A stretch of 64,000 nt of DNA from Pseudaquabacterium terrae (GTDB lineage: Bacteria > Pseudomonadota > Gammaproteobacteria > Burkholderiales > Burkholderiaceae_C). Position numbers and translations under genes: made by a program. Below the pieces are notes generated by a model. That model was not told where the DNA came from, ran no database searches, and saw nothing but the letters and a program-made list of their open reading frames with translations. The stretch spans positions 806,001 through 870,000 of the forward strand of contig NZ_JABRWJ010000002.1 of NCBI RefSeq assembly GCF_013266755.1, given 5' to 3'. Positions 1-8,070 of the stretch are shown here, one piece after another; positions within the stretch are counted from its first letter, which is position 1; the number at the start of each line of letters is the position of its first letter.

Positions 1-1605
1 GCCGACCAGGTTGATGTTGGCGGTGTTGAAGCTGGTATCGGCGGCCAGCACCGTCAGTGCGCCCACCGACATGCTGCCGCCGGCGAGCAGCGCGACGTAG
101 GGCGCCGCATCGGCCGACGTCGGCGGCGCGCCGAACAGGTTGGTCCACAGCAGCGAGACGATGTCGGCTGGACTGGATTTGCCGGCCGCGGCCACGGCGA
201 GCGCAGCGAGATCGACATAACTCATGCCGCCGTCCAGCAGCGACAGGCCGATGCCGGCGTACTCCTTGTTGGCCACCGACGCGGCGCCGAACACCGCCCC
301 CAGCAGCTTGGCGGTCTGGCCGGCGTGGCCTTGCAGATCGAGCGCCAGCCGCGTGTCGCTGAACTGCAGGCGCTCGGTGTTGGGCAGGGCATCGGAGCCC
401 GCCGCGCTTGGCTTCTCGATCGAAAAGAGGCCGCCCGAGCGCTGCAGCGTGTAGGCGCTGCGCGCCTGCGCATACACGGCCGTGTCGATGCCGAGACCGC
501 CGTCCAGCGTGTCGTTGCCCGCGGTGCTGACGAGGCTGTCGTTGCCATCGCTGCCTTCGAGCAGGTTGTTGCCGCTGCTGCCCTTCAGCGTGTCGCCGAA
601 GACGCTGCCGACCGCGTCCTCGACATTGCGCAGCGTGTCGGTGCCCAGGCCGCCGGTGGCGCGCTGGGCCGTCAGGTCGACATTCACCGCGAAGGCGGCG
701 CTGTAGTAGGCGACGACATCCACGCCACCGAGGCCATCGATCACGTCGTCGCCGCCATTGCCTTCCAGATGGTCGCGCGCGCTGCCGCCGGTGATGGTGT
801 CATTGCCCTCGCCGCCGAGAAAACCAATGCCCGCGTCATTGCCGACGAAGGTGTCGGCGAACGGCGAACCGAACACCAGCTCGATGCCGGTGATCGTGTC
901 CGAGCCGGCACCACCGGCGGCGCTGCCGATGGCCATGTTGATCGACACGCCGGCCGTGGCATCGGTGAAATAGAGGTAGTCGTAGCCGTCGCCGCCGTCG
1001 ATCGCATCGTTGCCGACGCCGCTGTAGACAGCGTCGTCGCCGCTGCCGCCCTTGAGCGTGTCGTTGCCGCCACCGCCCCGGATCGTGTCGTTGCCGGCCT
1101 GGCCGTCGATCAGTTCGTCGCCGGTGGAGCCGGTCATCGTGTCATTGCCGTCCCCGCCCAGAAACGTCGGCGTGCCGGGCGGGGGCAGCGTGCCGGTGGC
1201 GCCGGCGAAGTTCCGCGGCGTGGCGACCACGGATACGCCGACGCGGTTCACGGCGTGCACGCCGTCTGTCGGCAAGGCGGGGTAGGTGATCTGGTCGGCG
1301 CCGCCGAAATTCAGTGTGCCGCCGCTGGTGAAGAGAAAGCCGTTCGGGACGATGAAGTCCGGCGTGACGATGCCCAGCTCGGCGAAGCCCGACGTCGCGA
1401 TCAGCACCGTCGTGTTGGCGGTGCTGGAGCTTGGCAGGTGACTGGGGAAGGTGAAGTTGCGCGTGGTGCCGCCGCTCGAAGTGCTGAGCGTGACGCCCTG
1501 CCAGAACGATTCGCCGTTGATGCCGCCGATGGACAGCTCGATGAACTGGATGGTGCCGGAGGGGTTGGAGTAGAGCTCGTTGAGGCGATAGAGGTGGAAA
1601 GCCAT
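1..1605 (-). CDS. RTX-type calcium-binding repeat protein, 3' part outside window
   Basis: The minus strand is open from an ATG at 1605 to the window edge, giving 535 codons without a stop, so the C-terminus is missing. The first ~130 residues resemble a lamin-tail-like beta domain (FHLYRLNELYSNPSGTIQFIEL region). From about residue 150 to 400 there are many glycine/aspartate nonapeptides of the form GGxGxDxL, the hallmark of RTX calcium-binding beta-rolls, e.g. GNDTLKGGSGDD. After the repeats comes an Ala/Leu-rich helical segment like those that follow RTX rolls in many Burkholderiales surface proteins. There is no N-terminal Sec signal, as expected for type I secretion. The start is chosen because a GGAGCTT sequence lies just upstream. 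It is transcribed away from the SDR gene at 1745. Exact function (adhesin, protease or S-layer-like) cannot be told without the missing end. Confidence 0.85.
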   Translation of the reverse strand, partial: MAFHLYRLNELYSNPSGTIQFIELSIGGINGESFWQGVTLSTSSGGTTRNFTFPSHLPSSSTANTTVLIATSGFAELGIVTPDFIVPNGFLFTSGGTLNFGGADQITYPALPTDGVHAVNRVGVSVVATPRNFAGATGTLPPPGTPTFLGGDGNDTMTGSTGDELIDGQAGNDTIRGGGGNDTLKGGSGDDAVYSGVGNDAIDGGDGYDYLYFTDATAGVSINMAIGSAAGGAGSDTITGIELVFGSPFADTFVGNDAGIGFLGGEGNDTITGGSARDHLEGNGGDDVIDGLGGVDVVAYYSAAFAVNVDLTAQRATGGLGTDTLRNVEDAVGSVFGDTLKGSSGNNLLEGSDGNDSLVSTAGNDTLDGGLGIDTAVYAQARSAYTLQRSGGLFSIEKPSAAGSDALPNTERLQFSDTRLALDLQGHAGQTAKLLGAVFGAASVANKEYAGIGLSLLDGGMSYVDLAALAVAAAGKSSPADIVSLLWTNLFGAPPTSADAAPYVALLAGGSMSVGALTVLAADTSFNTANINLVG

Positions 1606-1710
1606 GGGGGAAGCTCCTGGCGGCGTGATGCGCGAGGCGGAAGTATCGATCTTGTGATCGATCAATGCCCGGGTCCGCCCGCAGTGACCGGCGGCGGCGT
1701 CGCGGCCTAT

Positions 1711-1729
1711 GATGTTGCGCCGCAACATC
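1711..1729. promoter_or_regulatory. Perfect 19-bp palindrome, candidate operator
   Basis: GATGTTGCG-C-CGCAACATC is a perfect 9+1+9 inverted repeat. It lies between the divergent RTX gene (start 1605) and the SDR gene, ending 15 bp before the preferred SDR start at 1745. If the ATG at 1709 were used, the palindrome would fall inside the coding region. Its size and symmetry suit a dimeric helix-turn-helix repressor of TetR or similar type. The regulator is not identified here. Confidence 0.45.
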
Positions 1730-1744
1730 AAGCCGAGGGATCGC

Positions 1745-2560
1745 ATGGACATCGCCAACCAGGTCGCCGTCATCACCGGGGGCGCCAGCGGCATCGGCCG
1801 CGCTGTCGCCGCCGCCATGGCGCGGCGCAACGTCACCGCCGTCGCCCTCGTCGACGCCAGCGAGGCCGTCGTGGACGTGGCCGAGAAGCTCAACGCCGAC
1901 GCCGGCCGGGTCTTCGCCGTGCCGTTCCAGGGCGACACCACCGACGAGGCCTTCCGCGCCTCGGTGTTCGACACCCTCAGCGGCACCTACGGCCGCGTGT
2001 CGCTGTGCGTGCCGGCCGCCGGCATCACGCGCGACGAGCTGGCGGTGCGCATCGACAAGCACACCGGCAAGGCGCGCATCTATCCGCTCGAGCAGTTCAA
2101 GCTGGTGGTCGACGTCAACCTCATCGCGCCGGTGTACTGGGCGCTGGAGATGATCGCCCGCATCGCCGAAGACCGCGCCGCGCGCGCGTTGAAGCGCTGG
2201 ACGCCCGAGGAGCACATCCAGGGCTCGGTGGTCTTCATCGGCTCGATCTCGTCGCAGGGCAATCGCGGCCAGATCTCCTATGCCAGCACCAAGGCCGGCC
2301 TGGAGGGCGCGGCAGCCACGATCATGAAGGAGGCCATCTTCCACGGCGTGCGCTGCAGCGTCATTCACCCCGGCTTCACCGACACGCCGATGGTGCGCGC
2401 GATGGGCAAGGAGTACCTGGACAAGAACATCCTGCCGTTCACGCAGCTGGGCCGCCTGATCCAGCCGGAGGAAATCGCCGACGCGATCTGCTTCATGCTG
2501 GGCAATGCGGCCGTCAGCGGCGAGCTGTGGGTCGACGCGGGCTGGCACGCGCCCGCCTGA
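1745..2560 (+). CDS. Short-chain dehydrogenase/reductase
   Basis: A 271-aa classical SDR enzyme. The N-terminal Rossmann glycine motif is GGASGIGRA, the catalytic Ser lies in GSISSQ, and the active-site YASTK supplies Tyr and Lys. The C-terminus (PEEIADAICFMLGN...GELWVDAGW) is typical of FabG/PhaB-like reductases. I chose the ATG at 1745 because GAGGGA ends four bases upstream; an in-frame ATG at 1709 lies upstream of the palindrome. It ends 71 bp before phaC on the same strand, so co-transcription is likely and a role in supplying or recycling 3-hydroxyacyl intermediates for PHA is plausible. The substrate is not shown by sequence, and the insertion around residues 110-165 (KHTGKARIYPL... 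RAARALKRW) makes it longer than a standard PhaB. Confidence 0.85.
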   Translation: MDIANQVAVITGGASGIGRAVAAAMARRNVTAVALVDASEAVVDVAEKLNADAGRVFAVPFQGDTTDEAFRASVFDTLSGTYGRVSLCVPAAGITRDELAVRIDKHTGKARIYPLEQFKLVVDVNLIAPVYWALEMIARIAEDRAARALKRWTPEEHIQGSVVFIGSISSQGNRGQISYASTKAGLEGAAATIMKEAIFHGVRCSVIHPGFTDTPMVRAMGKEYLDKNILPFTQLGRLIQPEEIADAICFMLGNAAVSGELWVDAGWHAPA

Positions 2561-2631
2561 CGCTCACTAAAAACGTTAGAACCCCACCGGAGACACCCGC
2601 CGCCAGTAACGGGAAGGGCGGGCGGCAAGCG

Positions 2632-4380
2632 ATGAACACGAACGCGAACCAGACCGTCAGCGAGACACAGGACTTCGACCGCGAGTTGCGCGCCCAGGCC
2701 GCGCAGATGACTGCCGGGCTGGCGCCCTCGGCATTCACCAGCGCGTGGGCCGACTGGGCGATGCACCTGGCGCTTTCGCCGGACAAGCAGCGCGAGCTGC
2801 AGGTGCATGCGCTGCAGCGCACGCGCGACACCTGGGCCTTCGCGCTGCAAGCGTGGGCCGGCCAGCCGCTGGCGCCCACCGCGGGGCTGGACGGCGAACC
2901 CGACCGCCGCTTCGAAGCCCAGCCCTGGTGGCAGTTCCCCTTCAACGTTTACGCCCGCGCCTACCAGAACAACGTCGCGCTGATGAAGGACGCCACCGAT
3001 CAATTCGGCGGCGTCACCGACTACCACGCGCAGCTGCTCGGCTTCGCGGCGCGGCTGCTGGCCGACGCCGCGTCGCCCTCCAACGCCCTGGCCACCAACC
3101 CCGAGCTGCTGGCGCAGACGCAGTCGGAGCAGGGGCAGAACTTGATGCGCGGGTGGGAGCACCTGGCCGAGGACATCGACCGCACGCTCCAGGGCATGAA
3201 GCCCGCCGGCACCGAGGCTTTCGTGCCCGGCAAATCCGTTGCCGTGACCCCGGGCAAGGTGGTGTTCCGCAACGAGCTGATCGAGCTGATCCAGTACGCC
3301 CCCGCCACCAAGGAAACCCATGCCGAGCCGATCCTCATCGTGCCGGCGTGGATCATGAAGTACTACATCCTCGACCTGAGCCCGCGCAACTCGCTGGTGA
3401 AGTACCTGGTCGACCAGGGCCACACGGTGTTCATGATGTCGTGGAAGAACCCCGACGAGAGCGACCGCGCGCTCGGCATGGAGGACTACCTGCGCCAGGG
3501 CCTGTTCGCGGCGCTGGACGCGGTGGCCGCCATCGCGCCGAAGCGCCCGGTGCACGCCGTGGGCTACTGCATCGGCGGCACGCTGCTGGCCATCGGGGCG
3601 GCGGCACTCGGGCGCGAGCGCGACCCGCGCATCGGCTCGGTGACGATGTTCGCCGCGCAGACCGACTTCAGCGAACCCGGCGAGCTGGCCTCCTTCATCA
3701 ACCCCAGCCAGCTGGCGATGCTGGAGGCCACGATGCACAAGAAGGGCGTGCTCGAGAGCCGCCAGATGGGCGGCGCGTTCACGCTGCTGCGCGCGCACGA
3801 TCTGCTGTGGCAGCCGATCGTCGACAACTACCTGAAGGGCCAGCGCACCCCGATGATCGACCTGATGGCCTGGAATGCCGACGGCACGCGCATGCCGTGG
3901 CGCATGCACAGCGAGTACCTGTACCGCCTGTACATGGACAACGAGCTGGCGACCAACCGCTTCGCCGTCGGCGGGCGCATCGCGCGGCTGTCGGACATCA
4001 CGGTGCCGATGTTCCTCGTCGGCACCGAGGCCGACCACGTCGCGCCCTGGAAGTCGGTCTACAAGCTCGACAACCTGGTGCGCTCGGACGACTTCACCTT
4101 CCTGCTCACCGCCGGCGGGCACAACGCCGGCATCGTCAGCGGCCCGGTGCACCCGAAGCGGCACTACCGCATCAAGACGCGCCGGCTGGCCGACCCGCAC
4201 CTGGCGCCGCAGGAATGGGAAGAGGAAGCGCCGCTCCACGCGGGCTCGTGGTGGCCGGCGTGGCAGGGCTGGCTGGCGCAGCATTCCAGCGCCAAGGGCA
4301 AGCCGCCGGCGATGGGCGCGGCGACCAAGGGCTACAAGGTGATCGAGGACGCGCCGGGGCAGAACGTGCTGCAGCGCTGA
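2632..4380 (+). CDS. phaC: Class I poly(3-hydroxyalkanoate) synthase
   Basis: A 582-aa protein, the usual length of class I PHA synthases, which polymerise (R)-3-hydroxyacyl-CoA on the surface of cytoplasmic granules. The lipase-like box GYCIGG carries the catalytic Cys at about residue 313. The Asp in GTEADHVAPW (about 468) and the His in GGHNAG (about 497) complete the triad with the spacing known for the family. The N-terminal alpha-helical region and the conserved PAWIMKYYILDLSP and MMSWKNP segments are present. The start at 2632 begins MNTNANQT; the region just upstream is GC-rich with a GGCGGCAAGC-like ribosome site. No phaA, phaB or phasin gene follows, so this copy is separate from a full pha operon; the preceding SDR may be functionally linked. 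Confidence 0.95.
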   Translation: MNTNANQTVSETQDFDRELRAQAAQMTAGLAPSAFTSAWADWAMHLALSPDKQRELQVHALQRTRDTWAFALQAWAGQPLAPTAGLDGEPDRRFEAQPWWQFPFNVYARAYQNNVALMKDATDQFGGVTDYHAQLLGFAARLLADAASPSNALATNPELLAQTQSEQGQNLMRGWEHLAEDIDRTLQGMKPAGTEAFVPGKSVAVTPGKVVFRNELIELIQYAPATKETHAEPILIVPAWIMKYYILDLSPRNSLVKYLVDQGHTVFMMSWKNPDESDRALGMEDYLRQGLFAALDAVAAIAPKRPVHAVGYCIGGTLLAIGAAALGRERDPRIGSVTMFAAQTDFSEPGELASFINPSQLAMLEATMHKKGVLESRQMGGAFTLLRAHDLLWQPIVDNYLKGQRTPMIDLMAWNADGTRMPWRMHSEYLYRLYMDNELATNRFAVGGRIARLSDITVPMFLVGTEADHVAPWKSVYKLDNLVRSDDFTFLLTAGGHNAGIVSGPVHPKRHYRIKTRRLADPHLAPQEWEEEAPLHAGSWWPAWQGWLAQHSSAKGKPPAMGAATKGYKVIEDAPGQNVLQR

Positions 4381-4408
4381 GCGGGCTTGTTCACCGCCGT
4401 GTGCGCCC

Positions 4409-4427
4409 AGCTGCCTTCAGGGCAGCT
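4409..4427 (+). terminator. Short hairpin downstream of phaC
   Basis: AGCTGCC-ttcag-GGCAGCT forms a perfect 7-bp stem with a 5-nt loop, 29 bp past the phaC stop. No clear T-run follows, so it is only a weak intrinsic terminator candidate. The rest of 4381-4601 shows nothing else recognisable. Confidence 0.35.
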
Positions 4428-4601
4428 TCGATGGTTGCGAGCGGCAGCACCAGCGACCGAGGGTCGAAGGCCTCGCGGAGCCGGCGCGCCCACGCGCAAC
4501 GGGGCTGGCTGCGCGTATGCTCACATCGGTGAGCGCGATGGTCGGCGGTCGAAAGAGGATGCCGAAGCGTTGACGATGCCGCTCACTCAGCGAGGTGACC
4601 A

Positions 4602-5615
4602 GTGATCGCGCGACGCCGAATCGTGGCCTGGCACGGTGCTGCGCTGATGCGCCTGTGCATCGGCTCGGTACTTTCGAGCGCCCTTGTCGGCCGCGTGGCG
4701 TGGGCCCAGGCACGAAGCGCCCGCATCGGCTGGCTCGTGGGGTCCACGGCTCCGCCAAGCGGCCGATGGCCGGTGCATGTCAAGTTCCTCGACCGCCTGC
4801 ATGAACGCGGGTGGATCGAAGGAACGAACCTCGTCGTCGACATGCGCTACGCCGGCGGCCGATCCGAGCCGCTGCCGGCATTGGCTGCCGAGCTGGTCGC
4901 GCTGCGCCCCGATCTGATGGTCACCGCGGGCACGACCCCTACGCGCGCCTTGCGCGATGCGACGTCGACAATTCCGATCGTGATGGCCGGCGGCGGCGAC
5001 CCGGTGGGCAGCGGCCTGGTCCAAAGCCTCGCACGCCCCGGCGGCAACATCACCGGCGTCTCGCTGCTCGGGCAGGAGATCATCCCCAAGGCCTTGAGCC
5101 TGCTGCATGAAGTGGTGCCGCAGGCGCGGCGCATCGACCTGCTGGGCAATGCGGCCAACCCGGCGAACCAGTTCTTCGCCAAATCGTTTTCGGATGCTGC
5201 GCGTGCACGAGGCCTGGACAGCCACCTGCTCGAGATCCGCAGTGTGGACGAGATCGCGCCCGCGATCGCTGCGGCGCGCGCTGACGCGCTGTTGTGCCTG
5301 CCTGATCCGATGTTTGCGCCGAACGCCCGGCGCATCGCCGATGCGGCGATCGAGCGTCGCCTGCCGCTGGCCAACACGGGTGGGCGCCTCTACACGACGG
5401 CCGGCAGCCTGTTCTCGTACTCGGTCAACGACGATGACGTCTGGCAGCTGGCCGCGGTCTACGCCGACCGCATCCTGCGCGGCGCCAAGCCCGCCGAGAT
5501 GCCCATCGAGCAGCCCTCGCGCTACGAGCTCATCATCAACCTGAAGACCGCAAAGGCGCTCGGGCTCACCATCCCGCAAAGCGTTCTGCTGCGCGCCGAC
5601 GAGCTGATGCGTTGA
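4602..5615 (+). CDS. ABC-type substrate-binding protein (pfam04392 type)
   Basis: A 337-aa secreted protein. Residues 1-36 form a Sec signal (MIARRR basic region, hydrophobic core, RVAWAQA cleavage). The mature part shows the family features of ABC_sub_bind/TrpX-like proteins: RIGWLVG at the start, ERGWIEGTNLVVDMRYAGGR, PDLMVTAGTTPTRALRDAT, IPIVMAGGGDPVGSGLVQSLARPGGNITG, and a C-terminal INLKTAKALGLTIPQSVLLRADE. The GTG start at 4602 follows GAGGTG. No permease or ATPase gene is adjacent, as is common for this large family in Burkholderiales. The ligand is unknown; some relatives bind aromatic amino acids or act near regulatory genes. A second member lies at 21573-22559. Confidence 0.85.
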   Translation: MIARRRIVAWHGAALMRLCIGSVLSSALVGRVAWAQARSARIGWLVGSTAPPSGRWPVHVKFLDRLHERGWIEGTNLVVDMRYAGGRSEPLPALAAELVALRPDLMVTAGTTPTRALRDATSTIPIVMAGGGDPVGSGLVQSLARPGGNITGVSLLGQEIIPKALSLLHEVVPQARRIDLLGNAANPANQFFAKSFSDAARARGLDSHLLEIRSVDEIAPAIAAARADALLCLPDPMFAPNARRIADAAIERRLPLANTGGRLYTTAGSLFSYSVNDDDVWQLAAVYADRILRGAKPAEMPIEQPSRYELIINLKTAKALGLTIPQSVLLRADELMR

Positions 5616-5651
5616 CTCGCGGCACGCCCGCCGAGTACGCGCAGGAGGCGG

Positions 5652-6350
5652 TCACTCTGCAGCGCTCGCCGGGGCGCGGGAGACCGGCCGGATGTGGGCG
5701 AACATGCTGCGGGCGTTCCAGGTCGGGAAGGCTCTCACGAGCGACGAGGGGCCGTGGAGCCGGATGCGGTGCTCGCCCGTGGCCTGGGCCCAGGTGAGCT
5801 GGCCGGCGTGCCATTTGACGAAGGCCTCGGCGTCCGCCGTGATGTAGAGGTCCTCGTCGAGGCCGAGGTAGGTCTTGCAGATCTCGGTGTCGCCGAGCTC
5901 GATGAGCAGCCAATAGCGTTCAGGGCGCACGCGGCCGGTGAAGTCGAAGCGGATGACGACGCGTCGATCCGGGAGCCGGTCTCGGCGCAGCGCCCTGCAC
6001 ATCGACCACAGGGCCACGAAGGGGTCGAGGTGCTCGGGCGCGATCTCGAGCCAGCGCGCACCCCACTCGCCCAGCGACTGGCAGACCGCGAACAGTTCGT
6101 GCCCCGAGGACGTGAGCGTGTAGTGGTGCCCGCGCCCCTCGGCCTTGCGGGCCGACTCGACGATGCCGGTGAGCTCGAGCTGCTTGAGCCGCTGTGACAG
6201 CAGGGTGGCGGAGAGTCCGGGCGTGCCCTCCAGGATCTCGCTGAAGCTTGCGCAGCCGAGGTACAGGTTGCGCACGATCAGCGGTGTCCATCGCTCGGCG
6301 AAGATCTCCGAGCCGCGAGCGATGGGGCAGTATTGGCCGTACGTCCTCAC
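5652..6350 (-). CDS. HxlR-family winged-helix transcriptional regulator
   Basis: A 232-aa regulator. The N-terminus MRTYGQYCPIARGSEIFAERW is the typical HxlR opening with the conserved Cys. It is followed by the winged helix-turn-helix (residues about 20-95: FSEILEGTPGLSATLLSQRLKQLE... RGHHYTLTSSGHEL). Residues 100-220 form an extra C-terminal domain that looks like the SCP2-like fold attached to some HxlR proteins (VVIRFDFTGRVRPERYWLLIELGD...CKTYLGLDEDLYITAD). The start is a GTG at 6350. It is transcribed divergently from the FAD oxidase at 6456, with a strong inverted repeat between them (6381-6405), so the oxidase gene is its probable target together with autoregulation. Confidence 0.88.
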   Translation of the reverse strand: MRTYGQYCPIARGSEIFAERWTPLIVRNLYLGCASFSEILEGTPGLSATLLSQRLKQLELTGIVESARKAEGRGHHYTLTSSGHELFAVCQSLGEWGARWLEIAPEHLDPFVALWSMCRALRRDRLPDRRVVIRFDFTGRVRPERYWLLIELGDTEICKTYLGLDEDLYITADAEAFVKWHAGQLTWAQATGEHRIRLHGPSSLVRAFPTWNARSMFAHIRPVSRAPASAAE

Positions 6351-6380
6351 GCAGCCAGTATTGCCACGCCACCTCGCGTT

Positions 6381-6405
6381 GTGAAGTCCAGATTCTTGAC
6401 TTCAC
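6381..6405. promoter_or_regulatory. Inverted repeat between hxlR-type regulator and FAD oxidase
   Basis: GTGAAGTC and GACTTCAC form perfect 8-bp arms around a 9-bp spacer. It lies 31 bp upstream of the regulator start and 51 bp upstream of the oxidase start, where a shared operator would sit. The 17-bp centre-to-centre spacing suits binding by a winged-helix dimer. Confidence 0.55.
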
Positions 6406-6455
6406 GGCCGGGGTCCCCGGTGTTCCGATGTGGCCATTCGAGAAAGGAGTACCCG

Positions 6456-7889
6456 ATGACCACACCGACGACCGCGGAAGCCTGCCGCAGCAGCAGCGCC
6501 TCGACCGCCGTGCAGATCGACGGGTTCCGAGGACCGCTGATCGGGCCCGATCACGCCGACTACGACATCGCCCGTGCCGTGTGGAACGCGGCCATCGATC
6601 GGCGCCCGCGCCTGATCGCGCGCTGCATAGCGGCCGCCGACGTGGCCGCCGCCGTGCGTTTCGCCCGCGACCACGATCTGGAGATTGCCGTACGGGGCGG
6701 CGGCCACAACGTCGCGGGCACCGCCGTCTGCGACGACGGCATCGTCATCGACCTGTCGGCGATGCGGGCCGTGCGCGTCGATCCCGCCCAGCGCAGCGCC
6801 TGGGTGCAGGGCGGTGCGCTGTGGGGCGACGTCGATCGCGAGACACAGGCGCACGGCCTGGCCACGACCGGCGGCATCGTCAGCCACACCGGCGTCGCCG
6901 GGCTCACCCTCGGCGGCGGCGTCGGCTGGCTGATGCGCAAGCACGGCCTGACGGTCGACAACCTGCTCGCCGCGGATGTCGTGACCGCCGACGGCGAGCG
7001 GCTGCGCGCGTCCGCGGACGAGCACCCCGACCTGTTCTGGGCCCTGCAGGGCGGCGGCGGCAACTTCGGCGTGGTCAGCGCGTTCGAGTTCCGCCTCCAC
7101 CGCGTCGGGCCCACCGTCCTGGCCGGGCCCCTCCTCTGGGACGCGAGCGACGCCGCGGAGGTCCTTCGCTTCTACCGCGACTTCGTGCGCGACGCGCCCG
7201 ACGAGCTCGGCACGGTCGTGCGCTTCGGCACCGCGCCGCCGCTGGCGGCCATTCCCGAGCATCTGCACTGGCGCCCGGTGCTGATGGTCGGCCTCTGCTA
7301 CAGCGGGCCGATCGAGCGCGGCGAGCAGCTGCTCGGCCCGCTGCGCGCATGCCGCACGCCGCTGCTCGACCTGGTCGGTCCCGCGCCGTACGCCGGATTC
7401 CAGAGCGCACTCGACTCGACCGTCGTCCACGGCTGGAACTACTACTGGAAGTCCACCCACCTGCCGGCGCTGCGCGACGACCTCGTCGACACGCTCGTCG
7501 AGCACGCGTTCTCCGGTTCGTCGCCACGCTCGTACGCGGCGATGTTCCATCTGAAGGGGGCGGTGAGCCGGGTGGCCGAGGGCGCGACGGCGTTCGGCAA
7601 CCGGCAGGCGTCGCACGCGATCACGCTCGATGCCGTGTGGCGGCCCGGCGAGGACTTCGGCGACCGCGACACCGCCTGGGCGCGGAGGTTCTTCGCCGCG
7701 CTCGGCCGCTACCGCGAAGGCGTCTACGTCAACTTCCTCGGCGGCGACGAAGACCCCGGCCGCGTGCGCGAGGCGTACGGCGACGCCGTCTATGAGCGGC
7801 TGGTGGACGTGAAGACGAGGTACGACCCCGACAACGTCTTCCACCACAACCAGAACATCCGCCCGCGGGTGCTTGCGGACAGATCGTGA
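6456..7889 (+). CDS. FAD-linked (berberine-bridge type) oxidoreductase
   Basis: A 477-aa flavoenzyme of the FAD_binding_4 plus BBE class. The FAD domain carries RGGGHNVAG, whose His is the usual 8-alpha-histidyl FAD attachment site, then the nucleotide-binding stretch GGIVSHTGVAGLTLGGGVGWL and QGGGGNFGVV. The usual second attachment Cys is replaced by the GIVSHT segment, so the flavin is probably mono-covalent. The C-terminal BBE motif YDPDNVFHHNQNI is intact. I chose the ATG at 6456 because GAAAGGAG precedes it at the right distance. Family members oxidise alcohols, sugars or secondary metabolites with oxygen; the substrate here is unknown. Divergent from the HxlR regulator, which likely controls it. 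Confidence 0.9.
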   Translation: MTTPTTAEACRSSSASTAVQIDGFRGPLIGPDHADYDIARAVWNAAIDRRPRLIARCIAAADVAAAVRFARDHDLEIAVRGGGHNVAGTAVCDDGIVIDLSAMRAVRVDPAQRSAWVQGGALWGDVDRETQAHGLATTGGIVSHTGVAGLTLGGGVGWLMRKHGLTVDNLLAADVVTADGERLRASADEHPDLFWALQGGGGNFGVVSAFEFRLHRVGPTVLAGPLLWDASDAAEVLRFYRDFVRDAPDELGTVVRFGTAPPLAAIPEHLHWRPVLMVGLCYSGPIERGEQLLGPLRACRTPLLDLVGPAPYAGFQSALDSTVVHGWNYYWKSTHLPALRDDLVDTLVEHAFSGSSPRSYAAMFHLKGAVSRVAEGATAFGNRQASHAITLDAVWRPGEDFGDRDTAWARRFFAALGRYREGVYVNFLGGDEDPGRVREAYGDAVYERLVDVKTRYDPDNVFHHNQNIRPRVLADRS

Positions 7890-7896
7890 CGCAGCG

Positions 7897-7965
7897 ATCA
7901 CTCGGGCAAAGCCGGCCAGCCGCAGTCCGTTCGCCAGCTGCGCCAGGTCGTCCGCGCGATGGACC
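7897..7965 (-). pseudogene. 3' scrap of a second copy of the winged-helix/TPR regulator
   Basis: About 66 bp match the extreme 3' end of the regulator gene at 18951-20546 with only a handful of mismatches (both encode DLAQLANGLRLAG). Here one extra base (GGCTTTGCCC against GGGCTGCCC) shifts the frame past the original stop. Upstream of 7965 the similarity stops. This looks like the remnant of a paralogous gene whose body was deleted. The remainder of 7966-8070 shows nothing recognisable. Confidence 0.65.
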
Positions 7966-8070
7966 AAGCGTTGAATCGACCGTTGGAGTGCACTGATCGG
8001 GCGTGCGCTTCGCGAAGGTTGGGCGCCGATCAACCCGCGGCGACAGCCACGGGCGCCCATGCCGTGGCCT

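Noticed and set aside
150-1160. Possible tandem-repeat array or CRISPR-like periodicity
   Set aside because: The periodicity is the imperfect 27-bp coding repeat of RTX nonapeptides, with no constant repeat or unique spacers.
2365-4284. A 639-codon open frame antisense to phaC
   Set aside because: Low-complexity Arg/Gly/Val-rich composition typical of antisense frames in high-GC genes; no domain seen.
325-4380. A 1351-codon open frame on the plus strand
   Set aside because: Only the part from 2632 on is phaC. The rest runs antisense through the RTX repeats and out of frame through the SDR gene; it is a high-GC shadow.
6402-8060. A 552-codon minus-strand frame antisense to the FAD oxidase
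   Set aside because: Shadow of the FAD oxidase. Only its extreme N-terminal part overlaps the real regulator scrap at 7897-7965.
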